From the NCBI GenBank assembly GCA_017509155.1, contig JAFWQE010000099.1, positions 1-36,735 on the forward strand: a stretch of DNA of 36,735 nucleotides, given 5' to 3'. The translations under genes were made by a program, and so were the position numbers. Positions 8,552 to 16,667 of this stretch are shown one piece after another (the stretch's first letter is position 1; each line of letters starts with the position of its first letter). Origin of the DNA: Prevotella sp. (GTDB lineage: Bacteria > Bacteroidota > Bacteroidia > Bacteroidales > Bacteroidaceae). The notes under the pieces are model-generated. The model did no database searches, was not told the DNA's origin, and saw only the letters and a program-made list of their open reading frames with translations.

Positions 8552-8617
8552 GACAGACCCGAAAAGACTTTTTAAAGTGAACTCAGTTATAGAAAAAAGC
8601 AGGGCCAATGCCTGAGA

Positions 8618-8647
8618 TGAGCAATTCTAGAATTCTCCAATTCGTGA
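8618..8647 (-). repeat. Inverted fragment of the 145-bp repeat
   Basis: Read on the minus strand this segment gives ATCACGAATTGGAGAATTCT, matching the ATCACGAATTCGAGAATTAC part of the 145-bp unit. It sits in opposite orientation to the tandem array, next to the end of the DUF2207-like gene. Confidence 0.5.
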
Positions 8648-8680
8648 TAAAGACACAGTCTGCCCTGCCACCATCGTGAC

Positions 8681-9673
8681 CTACCGCCTTGAGGCGTTCA
8701 TTTCCATGCCGTTGACAGCGGCGGAGGCGTAGGAGTAGAGGCTGTTGTTGCCGACCAGATGGAGCATGGTGCCGGCCATGCGGTTCATGTTGAAATAGTC
8801 GGGATAGACGTCGGAGAAGTCGCTGCACACCTTGTCGGCGATGCCGAAGAGAGTGGCGTAGACGAGGTATTCGTTCCACAGCGGGAGCTCCTTGATCTGA
8901 CGGTCGGCGATGAGCGAGAAGTCCTCGAGGAAGTGCTTCAGTCCGAATGTCTGCTTGGCAATCTCCGGATTGGCTGCCATTTCCTTCTCTTCTCCGTCGA
9001 GTGTCTGGAGCGCCTTCACGAAGGGCTCGAAATACGGTCCACGCGACCTCATATACAGCTGCAGCTCGCGTGGCTGCAACACGCGGTCGTTGCCGGCGGC
9101 GCCTTCTATCATACAGTAGAACTTCCATTCCAGACTTTCCTGCTCAAGGGCGCTGGCTTTCCAGTCGGCTACGGTGATGACGGTGTGCGGTTCGGTGCCG
9201 TACATCGTAGGCCGGTATTCCATGAGGAGTGCCTTCTTGTTGAACAAACGAAGGAACAGGGCGCCGAAAAGCCCGGAGTAGTTGGTGATGAGTGCGGGCG
9301 AGAAGGCGTTGGTGATGGTGGCGGCCACCTTCAGGTTGCCTTTGGCGGGCGGGTCGCGGAAGTAGTTGCCTTCCTTGGTGAGCTTGCGTTTCAGCAACCA
9401 TCGGCGCAACGGCTGGAGCGAGATGACGTACCATATGATGTTGAACGTCTTGCGCCACATGCCGACGAAGATGACAACCAGTATCAAGGGCACGAAGATG
9501 ATGAGCGGGAAGTCGATGCCCAGTTCGAGCCACTCGGGCAGGAAGGGCAGCCAGCCGCCTTTGGCCTCCTCCTCTGCCTGCTGCGCCATAATGGGGAGCG
9601 TGCAGAGCATGGTCAGGATGATGGCATTGAGCCGGCTGAAGATGTATCTGTAGGAATGCTTTTGTCTTTTCAT
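8681..9673 (-). CDS. DUF2207-like membrane protein, paralog A
   Basis: 330 residues when started at the ATG at 9673; an upstream in-frame codon would add nine residues without a better context. An N-terminal hydrophobic segment (about 14-33) ends in MAQQ and may be a signal peptide; a second helix follows (LIIFVPLILVVIFVGMW, about 55-72). The rest is soluble and contains LPLWNEYLVYATLFGIADKV, which resembles the C-terminal part of DUF2207 (YciQ-type) proteins; the N-terminal beta domain of that family is missing. It is co-oriented with a paralog 51 nt upstream, sharing the PLRRWLLKRKL/PLRKLIRRWL segment after the helices. Function unknown; inner-membrane location inferred. Confidence 0.75.
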   Translation of the reverse strand: MKRQKHSYRYIFSRLNAIILTMLCTLPIMAQQAEEEAKGGWLPFLPEWLELGIDFPLIIFVPLILVVIFVGMWRKTFNIIWYVISLQPLRRWLLKRKLTKEGNYFRDPPAKGNLKVAATITNAFSPALITNYSGLFGALFLRLFNKKALLMEYRPTMYGTEPHTVITVADWKASALEQESLEWKFYCMIEGAAGNDRVLQPRELQLYMRSRGPYFEPFVKALQTLDGEEKEMAANPEIAKQTFGLKHFLEDFSLIADRQIKELPLWNEYLVYATLFGIADKVCSDFSDVYPDYFNMNRMAGTMLHLVGNNSLYSYASAAVNGMEMNASRR

Positions 9674-9724
9674 GATTCTCTGTTTTGTCGCCTGCGGCAC
9701 GAGTGTGTCCAGGGCAGTGTTTTG

Positions 9725-10786
9725 TTACATGTCATAGAACTCATCGGCGTGCCATGCCAATGGGAGAAGGCCCAGTCGCGAGCTGGCGCCGTCTTCGGCA
9801 TAGGGCGTTCCGTCGGCCATGGCAGTCATCAGCTGGTCGAGCGCCATGCGATGGGGGCCGCTGTTGAGTATCATGCTGAGCGTAGCGTTGGGTGAGAGGA
9901 ACTGCTGCATGGTGGCGAGCTTGTCCAGCACCTTGCCGCCCATGCCGAACACATAGCCAAAAGCCACATACTCCGGCCACACGCGGCGCAGTTCAATGGG
10001 TGTTTCGGGAGCCACTTCCGACAATGACTTGGGCAGTCCTTTCAGGAAGCGCTTCATGCCGTACATCTTTTTCTTCTCTTCCCTGTTGTAGGAATGAATG
10101 CTGACGCTTGTGTTGAGCAGGTCGGCAAACTGCACCTGGTTTTCGAAGTCGTAGCCATTAGTGGGATCGCCAATTCTTTTTGGCATATAGCCCACCATTT
10201 TGCGCAGCTCTTTCGGCACGACGAACCCATTGTTCTGCGCGGCTACCTGCTGGAGGAAACGGTAGACGGTTTTCTCTAATGCCCGGTCGACACCGTCGGC
10301 TGTCGTCTCTGTCCACTGCCCCAGGCGGAATGTCGGTGAGCTGAAGTCGAAGACGAGGACCTCGCGGGCGATGAGCCGCCAAAGGATGGCACAGGCGGCA
10401 GGAGTCTTACTGCGGATGATGGCTGGCGAGAGCTTGAACAGCATTCCCTGCGTGTCGCTGAGGCTACCGTAGAGCGCCAGATAAGGATAGGGTTTCTGAG
10501 TCAGTCCCACGTGCAGCCATCGGCGGATGAGCTTGCGCAATGGCTTCAGCGTGACGATGCCCCACAGCCCATTGGCCACATTGAACAGCGACATGGCCAA
10601 GGGCATGATGCGCGGACTGCCCTTCTGGGCCAGATAAAACAGGCGGAACATCCATATCATGAAGCCCATGCCGATGAGCATAATCATGCCATCGTTGACA
10701 GAATCTGATGACCACCATCCTGACCAGAACAGGAAAACGGCTATGACGACGGCTTTCCAGTATTTCTTGATTAAGTATTTTATCAT
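9725..10786 (-). CDS. DUF2207-like membrane protein, paralog B
   Basis: 353 residues with two N-terminal helices (about 11-27 and 33-52) and a long cytosolic part. WPEYVAFGYVFGMGGKVLDKL near residues 275-295 aligns with WNEYLVYATLFGIADKVCSDF of the downstream paralog, and the TLKPLRKLIRRWLHVGLTQK segment after the helices also matches. The pair probably arose by tandem duplication and diverged. The gene follows the DUF4831 gene by 81 nt and likely shares its transcript. No catalytic motif is visible, so role and partner are unknown. Confidence 0.75.
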   Translation of the reverse strand: MIKYLIKKYWKAVVIAVFLFWSGWWSSDSVNDGMIMLIGMGFMIWMFRLFYLAQKGSPRIMPLAMSLFNVANGLWGIVTLKPLRKLIRRWLHVGLTQKPYPYLALYGSLSDTQGMLFKLSPAIIRSKTPAACAILWRLIAREVLVFDFSSPTFRLGQWTETTADGVDRALEKTVYRFLQQVAAQNNGFVVPKELRKMVGYMPKRIGDPTNGYDFENQVQFADLLNTSVSIHSYNREEKKKMYGMKRFLKGLPKSLSEVAPETPIELRRVWPEYVAFGYVFGMGGKVLDKLATMQQFLSPNATLSMILNSGPHRMALDQLMTAMADGTPYAEDGASSRLGLLPLAWHADEFYDM

Positions 10787-10867
10787 AGGTGATAGTGGAT
10801 AAAAGGATATGGTTTTTGAGTGATTGCGAATGAGAGGACTGGCAAGAAGCAGACGAGAAAACCCCGC

Positions 10868-11917
10868 CTACTTCTTCATCATCTCAGTCTTTATCTCTTC
10901 CACGCTGCCGGTGATGGGGTTGTAGACAACGCGGGTGAAGAGTTTCTTTCCGAAGAGCTCGTTGTCGAGCGGAGCCGTCTTTCCGAACTGCGCCGCATAG
11001 AGTTCCTTCGTGAGCAGCTGCTGTTCGGAGCGCGAGAAGGTGAGGCGTATCTTTCCAGGCATCGTGACGTATATGTTGGCATCGTCCTTGCTCTTCTTTC
11101 CGTCTTCCACCACGGCGGTGTTCGACGGCATGGCGTGTAGGTCTTCGATGCCCACATAGTAAGGTTCACCGGCGAGGTCGTCTTCGTCGAGCAGTCCGAG
11201 ACGCTTAGAGAAGCGGAACAACACGTGGCGCTGCACCTCGCGGTCGGGCACATAGGTGAACACGGCTTCCATGGTGTCGCGCTCGGTGACGCCCTCGAAG
11301 AGCTGCAGCAGGGCCTGCTCCTGTGTGTCCAGGTTGGCCAGCATCAGCTTGAGCTGTTCGCCGTCCTTCGGCATGAAGTCTGCCTGTCCGCGGGCCAGCT
11401 GCGACCTGCTTTCGCGAATGTCGTAGATGTCCTGCGCAGCCAGTTCGGCCGTCTTGGCGCTGCTTCCTGCCGCCAGAATGTCCTGGTTCATGTAGTCGTG
11501 CGGGTTCAGTGCCGGTTTCTTCGGTGCTGGCACAAACGGCGTGCGCTCGGTCTGCTCCTTCGGCTGGTCGTTCACGGCCAGGATAATGCCGTCGTCGTTG
11601 ATCTTCAGACTGACGATGCTGTGCTTGGCATCCATGTTTGGCGTGAAGAACTTCGAGGTGTCCCTGATGCCTAAACAGTTGATGTCGATGCCCACGATGC
11701 GGAACTGCGTTGCCGACTGCTGGGCGACGTCTTTCTTCTTGAGGAACCGCTCAGCATACATGCATAGTTCTCCCGGCTCGGTGGTTGTGCGCTCCACGAG
11801 CACATTGAACTGAATGGCCGTGCGCGGCAGATAATAGGAAGTGCCCTCTACAAACTGCTGGGCGAAGAGCCCAAGCGGCATCAGCATGTAAAGGCAGAGT
11901 GTCAGTATTTTCTTCAT
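10868..11917 (-). CDS. DUF4831 family secreted protein
   Basis: 349 residues with a clear signal peptide (MKKILTLCLYMLMPLGLFAQ). The mature N-terminus (EGTSYYLPRTAIQFNVLVERTTTEPGELCMYAERFL) is typical of the DUF4831 family, which I know only from Bacteroidales and which has no assigned function. No lipobox or later membrane helix is seen, so a periplasmic location is likely. Its neighbours downstream are two membrane proteins in the same direction, which suggests a small envelope operon. Upstream, a 237-nt spacer holding a diverged repeat separates it from the NAD(P)HX repair gene. Confidence 0.85.
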   Translation of the reverse strand: MKKILTLCLYMLMPLGLFAQQFVEGTSYYLPRTAIQFNVLVERTTTEPGELCMYAERFLKKKDVAQQSATQFRIVGIDINCLGIRDTSKFFTPNMDAKHSIVSLKINDDGIILAVNDQPKEQTERTPFVPAPKKPALNPHDYMNQDILAAGSSAKTAELAAQDIYDIRESRSQLARGQADFMPKDGEQLKLMLANLDTQEQALLQLFEGVTERDTMEAVFTYVPDREVQRHVLFRFSKRLGLLDEDDLAGEPYYVGIEDLHAMPSNTAVVEDGKKSKDDANIYVTMPGKIRLTFSRSEQQLLTKELYAAQFGKTAPLDNELFGKKLFTRVVYNPITGSVEEIKTEMMKK

Positions 11918-12000
11918 GTCGTTTATTTTGTTTCAGTTCTTTTTTCCTTGTTATTCATTGAGTCCTCTTTGAAAAGCCCTTTCCGATGTGTCGCCACTAC

Positions 12001-12079
12001 GGGGCTCTTTTGTAACTCTTTGGCTCTCAAGAAGGGGGGGCACCCCGTCCCTGTGGCCTTTGTCCCTATGGGACTTTTC
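12001..12079 (-). repeat. Diverged copy of the 145-bp repeat
   Basis: The minus strand reads GAAAAGTCCCATAGGGAC, then a CCACAG...GGGG...CCCCTTCTTG stretch and finally GAGTTACAAAAGAGCCCCG, the same order as in the 145-bp tandem unit at 8117-8551. It lies in the 237-nt gap between the NAD(P)HX repair gene and the DUF4831 gene, which otherwise shows no feature. Confidence 0.6.
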
Positions 12080-12154
12080 AGCGGATCTTCGTTGAGACCA
12101 TTTTAAAAGGTCCTGTACGATAGCGAGCAATGGCGCAGCACGAGGACTCTTCGC

Positions 12155-13672
12155 TCAGTCTTCCAGTCTCTTGAACGCCTGTGGCAGGTGGTTGATGATG
12201 TCGCTGGCGGTGAGGCTTTCCTTTCCCAGTTCCTTGGCGGCAAGGTCTCCGGCCAGCCCGTGCAGATACATTCCCACGATGCAGGCGTCGGCATGCTTGT
12301 AGCCCCGTGCCAGCAGTGCGGTGATGATTCCCGAGAGCACGTCGCCACTGCCTGCCGTTGCCATGCCGGAGTTGCCGGTGCTGTTGAACACCACGTGTCC
12401 GTTGGGCATGCACAAAGCCGAATAATGGCCTTTCAGGATGATGAACGCGTTGAGATGCTCGGCCATGTTGCGCGCCTTCGACAGGCGTTCGTAGCTGTCG
12501 GCACATGATGAGCCGTTCAGCAGGTCGAACTCCTTTGGATGGGGCGTCATGATGACGTTCTTGGGCAACTGCTGCAGCCATGCGCGGTGATTGGCAAGAA
12601 CATTGAGTGCGTCGGCATCGAGCACCACAGGGCACTGCGAGCGCCTCACCTGAGAGATGACGGCGATGGCGGTGTTCTCCTGCTGTCGCAGTCCCGGGCC
12701 GATGCACACGGCGTCCATGTCCTCGGTGTCGACGGTCTCGTTGAAGTAGAGCTCGTCGCGGTCGATGCTGACGATGGCCTCGGGCACACTGATCTGCATG
12801 ATGTCGTTGTTGCGTCGCGGCGTGTGGGCAGTCACCTTGCCGACGCCACATTTCAGGCACGCCCGCGTGGCCAGGATGGAGGCGCCGGCCATGCCATAGC
12901 TGCCCGCAATGATGAGCGCGTGACCCATGTCGCCCTTGTGGACAAAGTCGCTGCGGTGGAGCAGTCGGGGACGGATGTCGTTCTCCTCGACCATGGTGTA
13001 CTGTGCCTCAATCTTTTTCGTGCCCTCCTCGCTGAGACGGATGTCCAGGATGCGCAGTTCGCCAATGAACTGCTGGTTTTCGGGAAACAGGAAGCAGAGT
13101 TTCTTCTGCTGCAAGGTGAGCGTCAGGTCGGCGCGGATGATGTTCGCGCGTACATTATATGTATTGTCCTCTGTCATCAGTCCCGACGGAATGTCGATGC
13201 TGACGATGAACGAGGGCGACTGGTTGATGTATTTCACAAGCGACGCGAAGCCACCGTTGAGCGGTTTGTTCAGCCCCGAGCCGAAAAGGCCGTCAACGAC
13301 CAGCGTCTGCGCCTCGAGCTGCGGCGGGTCGAACTCCTCCTTCACCTCAATGAAGTCCTTCACCTTTCGGCTTTCCATCACCCGCTGCCGGTTGACGGTG
13401 CAGTCCTCCGACAGCTTTCCGCCGATGTTGAACAGATAGGCGCTCACCTTGTAGTTCTGGTCGGCCAGCATTCTTGCCACCGCCAATGCGTCGCCACCAT
13501 TGTTTCCCGGTCCGGCAAACACCACGACGGGCGTCTGCACCGACCATCGTTCGGTGATGGCACGTGTGATGGCCTTGGCAGCACGTTCCATCAAGTCGAC
13601 AGAGCGAATAGGCTCATGCTCTATCGTATATTGGTCCAGCTCATGTATCTGAGCACTCGTAAAAATCTTCAT
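12155..13672 (-). CDS. nnr: Bifunctional NAD(P)H-hydrate epimerase / ADP-dependent dehydratase
   Basis: Cytosolic metabolite-repair enzyme that epimerises and dehydrates damaged NAD(P)HX back to NAD(P)H. The 505-residue protein has the YjeF_N epimerase domain first (GPGNNGGDAL at 54-63, DGLFGSGLNKP, DIPSG) and the ribokinase-like dehydratase domain second (KGDMGHALIIAGSYGMAGA, LDADALN, TPHPKEFDLL, and GMATAGSGDVLSG near 435-450). Length is normal for the fusion. The start at 13672 is chosen because MKIFTSAQIHELD is the usual family N-terminus; the upstream in-frame extension crosses the promoter. A TATTTTTG box ends only five bases before this ATG. Confidence 0.94.
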   Translation of the reverse strand: MKIFTSAQIHELDQYTIEHEPIRSVDLMERAAKAITRAITERWSVQTPVVVFAGPGNNGGDALAVARMLADQNYKVSAYLFNIGGKLSEDCTVNRQRVMESRKVKDFIEVKEEFDPPQLEAQTLVVDGLFGSGLNKPLNGGFASLVKYINQSPSFIVSIDIPSGLMTEDNTYNVRANIIRADLTLTLQQKKLCFLFPENQQFIGELRILDIRLSEEGTKKIEAQYTMVEENDIRPRLLHRSDFVHKGDMGHALIIAGSYGMAGASILATRACLKCGVGKVTAHTPRRNNDIMQISVPEAIVSIDRDELYFNETVDTEDMDAVCIGPGLRQQENTAIAVISQVRRSQCPVVLDADALNVLANHRAWLQQLPKNVIMTPHPKEFDLLNGSSCADSYERLSKARNMAEHLNAFIILKGHYSALCMPNGHVVFNSTGNSGMATAGSGDVLSGIITALLARGYKHADACIVGMYLHGLAGDLAAKELGKESLTASDIINHLPQAFKRLED

Positions 13673-13677
13673 CACTG

Positions 13678-13685
13678 CAAAAATA
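13678..13685 (-). promoter_or_regulatory. -7 box almost touching the nnr start codon
   Basis: On the minus strand TATTTTTG is followed by CAGTG and then ATG. With usual spacing, transcription would begin at or within a base or two of the start codon, implying a leaderless mRNA. The -33 box is not clear. Confidence 0.45.
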
Positions 13686-13907
13686 CAAAAAATCCATCGA
13701 ACGCGTTGTCTTTTCCTCATTTTTTTAACGTCGCGTGCCGTTTTTTCTGATTTTTCACACTTCCCGCCGTTGTTAAGCCTTGTTTTTGGCTTATAGAGCG
13801 ACAGGTTGAACGATAATTTTAGACAGCAAGTTTGTTGGTTTTTAGCTAATTGGAACGCCCATCTCATGAGACCAATGCCGACATGAAACTCTTTTATCGT
13901 GGTTTTC

Positions 13908-13939
13908 TTTGCGAGATACGAGAAAAAAGATTACCTTTG
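13908..13939 (+). promoter_or_regulatory. Promoter of the thioredoxin-hydrolase gene
   Basis: TTTG (13908-13911), 20 nt, then TACCTTTG (13932-13939): a near-perfect Bacteroidota promoter. Transcription would start near 13945, about 28 nt before the ATG at 13973. Confidence 0.75.
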
Positions 13940-13972
13940 CGCTGAAAAAAGTATTTGAAAAAGGAACTGTCT

Positions 13973-15289
13973 ATGAAATGGAAACTCCTCTTTGTGCTCT
14001 GGATGGCCGTCGCCGTCAGCGCACAGGCACAGGCTCCGCAGGCCGACGCCGACGCAAAGTATGCCACCGAACTGCTGAAGGCTGGCACACAGGCTCCCGA
14101 TTTCAGGATGAAGACGCTGGACGGCAAGAACTTCAGGTTTGCCAAGCAGACCAAGGGTAAATACGTGCTGCTGGACTTCTGGGCATCGTGGTGCCCTGAC
14201 TGTCGCAAGGACATACCCAACGTGCAGCGCATGTATGAGAAGTTCTGTCCGCAGGGCGTGGAGTTCATCGGCGTATCCATGGACACCGACCGCGACAAGT
14301 GGAAGGACGCCGTGGAGAAATATGGCATACGCTACACACAGGTGAGCGAGCTGGTGAAGTTCCACGACACGCAGATAGCATCGCTCTACGGGGTGAAGTG
14401 GATTCCCTCCATGTATCTCATCGACCCGCAGGGAAAGGTGGTGCTGGCCACCGTGATGGCCGACAAGATGGAGCGCACGCTGACGGAGCTGTTTGCGCCC
14501 AAGGGCAAGACCTTCGGCACCCAGGAGAGCGTAAGCATCGACGGAGCGAAAGGCCGTCTGGCTGCCATCATCCAGAAGCCCGTCCTCCAGCAGGGCGAAC
14601 AGTGCCCCATGGTGGTGCTGTGCCATGGCTTCGGCGGCCGGAAGGAAGGGCCACTGTTTGAGGTCATTGCAGACTCTCTGGCCAACCACGGCATCGCTTC
14701 CATCCGCTTCGACTTCAACGGACACGGCGAGAGCGAGGGCGATTTCCAGCAGATGACGGTGCCCAACGAGATTGAGGATGCACGGAAGGTGATAGAATAT
14801 GTGAGCGACCTGCGCTACGTGAAGAGCATCGCCATTGCCGGTCACTCGCAAGGTGGCGTGGTGGCAGCGATGACTGCCGGCGAGCTGGGCAGCGAGGACA
14901 TTGCCGCCGTGGCGCTTCTGGCTCCTGCCGCCGTGCTGCGCGACGATGCCATCCGCGGCACCGTGATGGGTATTCCGCAACAGGGCGACCCCGCCGACCC
15001 GCCAGAATATATCGACCTGTGGGGAAAGAAGCTGGGCCGCGACTACATACTGACGGCACAGCGACTGCCCATCTACCGCACGGCCGTGCGCTATCATGGA
15101 CCGGCGCTCATTGTGCACGGAACGGCCGACCGCGTGGTGCCCTACACCTATGGCGAGCGCTTCAACGACATCTGGGCGGGCAGCGAATATGTGGAACTCG
15201 ACGGCTTCGACCACGGTTTCTCGCAGAACGTCTACCGCGCCTGCGACATCGTGTCGTCGTGGTTCATCAAGACCCTGCAGGGCAGATAG
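13973..15289 (+). CDS. Secreted thioredoxin (TlpA-like) / alpha-beta hydrolase fusion
   Basis: 438 residues. A signal peptide (MKWKLLFVLWMAVAVSAQAQ) is followed by a TlpA/ResA-like thioredoxin domain (about 38-170) with the redox motif WCPDC (73-77) and cis-proline segment WIPSMYL (143-149). After a short linker comes an esterase-type alpha/beta hydrolase (about 187-438): oxyanion HGFGG (218-222), nucleophile elbow GHSQGG (Ser292), Asp386 in HGTADRVVP, and His414 in FDHGF. Both active sites look complete. Such a fusion is unusual; both parts should act in the periplasm. I chose ATG 13973 over the in-frame TTG at 13955 because AAAGGA lies upstream and the signal peptide begins there. It precedes mlaE by 41 nt. 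Confidence 0.88.
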   Translation: MKWKLLFVLWMAVAVSAQAQAPQADADAKYATELLKAGTQAPDFRMKTLDGKNFRFAKQTKGKYVLLDFWASWCPDCRKDIPNVQRMYEKFCPQGVEFIGVSMDTDRDKWKDAVEKYGIRYTQVSELVKFHDTQIASLYGVKWIPSMYLIDPQGKVVLATVMADKMERTLTELFAPKGKTFGTQESVSIDGAKGRLAAIIQKPVLQQGEQCPMVVLCHGFGGRKEGPLFEVIADSLANHGIASIRFDFNGHGESEGDFQQMTVPNEIEDARKVIEYVSDLRYVKSIAIAGHSQGGVVAAMTAGELGSEDIAAVALLAPAAVLRDDAIRGTVMGIPQQGDPADPPEYIDLWGKKLGRDYILTAQRLPIYRTAVRYHGPALIVHGTADRVVPYTYGERFNDIWAGSEYVELDGFDHGFSQNVYRACDIVSSWFIKTLQGR

Positions 15290-15330
15290 GCCTTGCACCC
15301 CTGTAACTCCGAACCTCTGAACTTCTGAGA

Positions 15331-16086
15331 ATGAAACATACCCTCGTATACAAATGGCTCTACGCCCTTGGGAAATACCTCATCCTGATGGGTCGCACCT
15401 TCTCGCGCCCCGAGCGACTGCGCATGTTCCTTAAGAAATACATCGGTGAGATGCAGGCACTGGGTGTCGACAGCATCGGCATTGTGCTGCTCATCTCATT
15501 CTTCATCGGCGCCGTCATCTGCATCCAGATGAAACTCAACATCCAGAGTCCGTGGATGCCCCGGTGGGTGAGCGGCTACACCACGCGCGAAATCATGTTG
15601 CTGGAGTTCTCAAGCAGCATCATGTGTCTCATCCTGGCCGGCAAGGTGGGGTCGAACATCGCGTCGGAACTGGGCACCATGCGCGTCACGCAGCAGATAG
15701 ACGCGCTGGAGATCATGGGCGTGAACTCCGCCGAATACCTCATCCTTCCCAAGATTCTGGGCATGGTGACCATGATGCCCTTCCTGGTCATCTTCTCGTC
15801 GGGCATGGGCATTATCGGCGCCTACGCCACGGCATACATCGGGCATGTGCTGCCTCCCGACGACCTGACGCTGGGCCTGCAGCACGACTTTGTGCCGTGG
15901 TTTCTGTGGATGAGCATCATCAAGAGCCTCGTCTTCGCCTTCATCATCGCCAGCGTGAGCAGCTACTGCGGCTACACCGTGGAAGGCGGTTCCGTGGAGG
16001 TGGGCAAGGCCTCGACCGACGCCGTGGTCTCGAGCAGCGTCCTCATCCTCTTCTCCGACGTGTTCCTTACGCAGCTGCTGAGCTGA
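15331..16086 (+). CDS. mlaE: MlaE-type ABC transporter permease
   Basis: Inner-membrane permease of an MCE/Mla-type phospholipid transporter, which moves lipids between inner and outer membranes. The 251-residue protein has the MlaE/YrbE signatures: FFIGAVICIQMKLNI, EFSSSIMCLILAGKVGSNIASELGTMRVTQQIDALEIMGVN, and a C-terminal GYTVEGGSVEVGKASTDAVV followed by a last helix. About five or six membrane segments are visible. Its ATPase partner is encoded 581 nt downstream, but the two genes, usually adjacent, are split here by a repeat cassette with an S23-type gene. No MCE-domain substrate-binding protein gene follows, so MlaD must be elsewhere. Upstream are CTGTAACTCC/GAACCTCTG heptamer-like repeats. 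Confidence 0.93.
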   Translation: MKHTLVYKWLYALGKYLILMGRTFSRPERLRMFLKKYIGEMQALGVDSIGIVLLISFFIGAVICIQMKLNIQSPWMPRWVSGYTTREIMLLEFSSSIMCLILAGKVGSNIASELGTMRVTQQIDALEIMGVNSAEYLILPKILGMVTMMPFLVIFSSGMGIIGAYATAYIGHVLPPDDLTLGLQHDFVPWFLWMSIIKSLVFAFIIASVSSYCGYTVEGGSVEVGKASTDAVVSSSVLILFSDVFLTQLLS

Positions 16087-16154
16087 TATTCTCAGGAGTT
16101 GCAGGAGTTACAGGAGTTACAGGAGTTGCAGACGTTACTGGAGTGGCAGGAGTT

Positions 16155-16183
16155 CTCTGCAAGCAGAGCGGCCAAAGGTCGAG
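16155..16183 (+). repeat. Double-hairpin module, copy 4
   Basis: CTCTGC-AA-GCAGAG followed by CGGCC-AAA-GGTCG (one G-U pair). It interrupts the CAGGAGTT repeats of the left cassette arm: GCAGGAGTTC before it and CCAGGAGTTA after it would otherwise be continuous. Confidence 0.7.
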
Positions 16184-16221
16184 TCCAGGAGTTACAGACG
16201 TTAGGTGAATAGTCTACAAAA

Positions 16222-16611
16222 ATGATGGAAACAATGTCATATAGTTTTGAGAAGCTACTCGTTTGGCAAAAAGCTCACCAGTTTGTCCTATTGGTGTACA
16301 GCCTAACGAGAGGTTTTCCTCAAGACGAAATGTTTGGGCTGACGTCGCAGTTCAGAAGAGCTGCGGTGTCAATTGAGGCGAACATCGCAGAAGGATATAA
16401 GAAGATAGGCAAGGCAGACAAGTTGCGATTTCTCAACATCTCAGAAGGTAGTCTCGAAGAATGTCGCGATTATATTCTCCTTGCCCGTGACCTGTGCTTT
16501 ATTGATAAGGACCAGTTCCATTCGCTCTGCACCCTTAGCGAGGAAGTAAGCAAGCTCCTCATCGCCTACTCTCAAGGCATTATTAAGAACTCAGGAGTGA
16601 AAGACCTTTAA
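16222..16611 (+). CDS. Four-helix-bundle protein, S23 / 23S rRNA intervening-sequence family
   Basis: 129 residues with the S23/IVS hallmark: LLVWQKAHQFVLLVYSLTRGFPQDEMFGLTSQFRRAAVSIEANIAEGY-like text at about 11-58, predicting four amphipathic helices. The family was first seen in intervening sequences of 23S rRNA genes and is related to the Avd accessory protein of diversity-generating retroelements; free-standing members have no firm function. Here it lies between mlaE and mlaF inside inverted repeat arms. The first ATG is at 16222; a second at 16234 (MSYSFEKL) is also plausible and closer to the usual family start. The codon use and lower GC differ from mlaE and mlaF, consistent with insertion. 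Confidence 0.92.
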   Translation: MMETMSYSFEKLLVWQKAHQFVLLVYSLTRGFPQDEMFGLTSQFRRAAVSIEANIAEGYKKIGKADKLRFLNISEGSLEECRDYILLARDLCFIDKDQFHSLCTLSEEVSKLLIAYSQGIIKNSGVKDL

Positions 16612-16667
16612 AGTATCGTCTGTAACTCCTGCAACTCCTGAACTCCTGAACTCCTTAAATACGAAGA

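Larger units (their letters stand above)
16093..16656. mobile_element. Candidate inverted-repeat cassette carrying an S23-type gene
   Basis: Left arm: CAGGAGTTG, CAGGAGTTA, CAGGAGTTA, CAGGAGTTG, CAGACGTTA (five 9-mers, 16093-16137), with a second CAGGAGTTA-CAGACGTTA at 16186-16203. Right arm: TATCGTCTG, TAACTCCTG, CAACTCCTG, then two AACTCCT units (16614-16656). The right arm is the reverse complement of the left with few mismatches. Between them lie one double-hairpin module and the four-helix-bundle gene, whose stop codon is 2 nt from the right arm. Copies at 28.3 and 34.4 kb have the same borders without the gene. Mobility is inference; no transposase is encoded. Confidence 0.55.
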
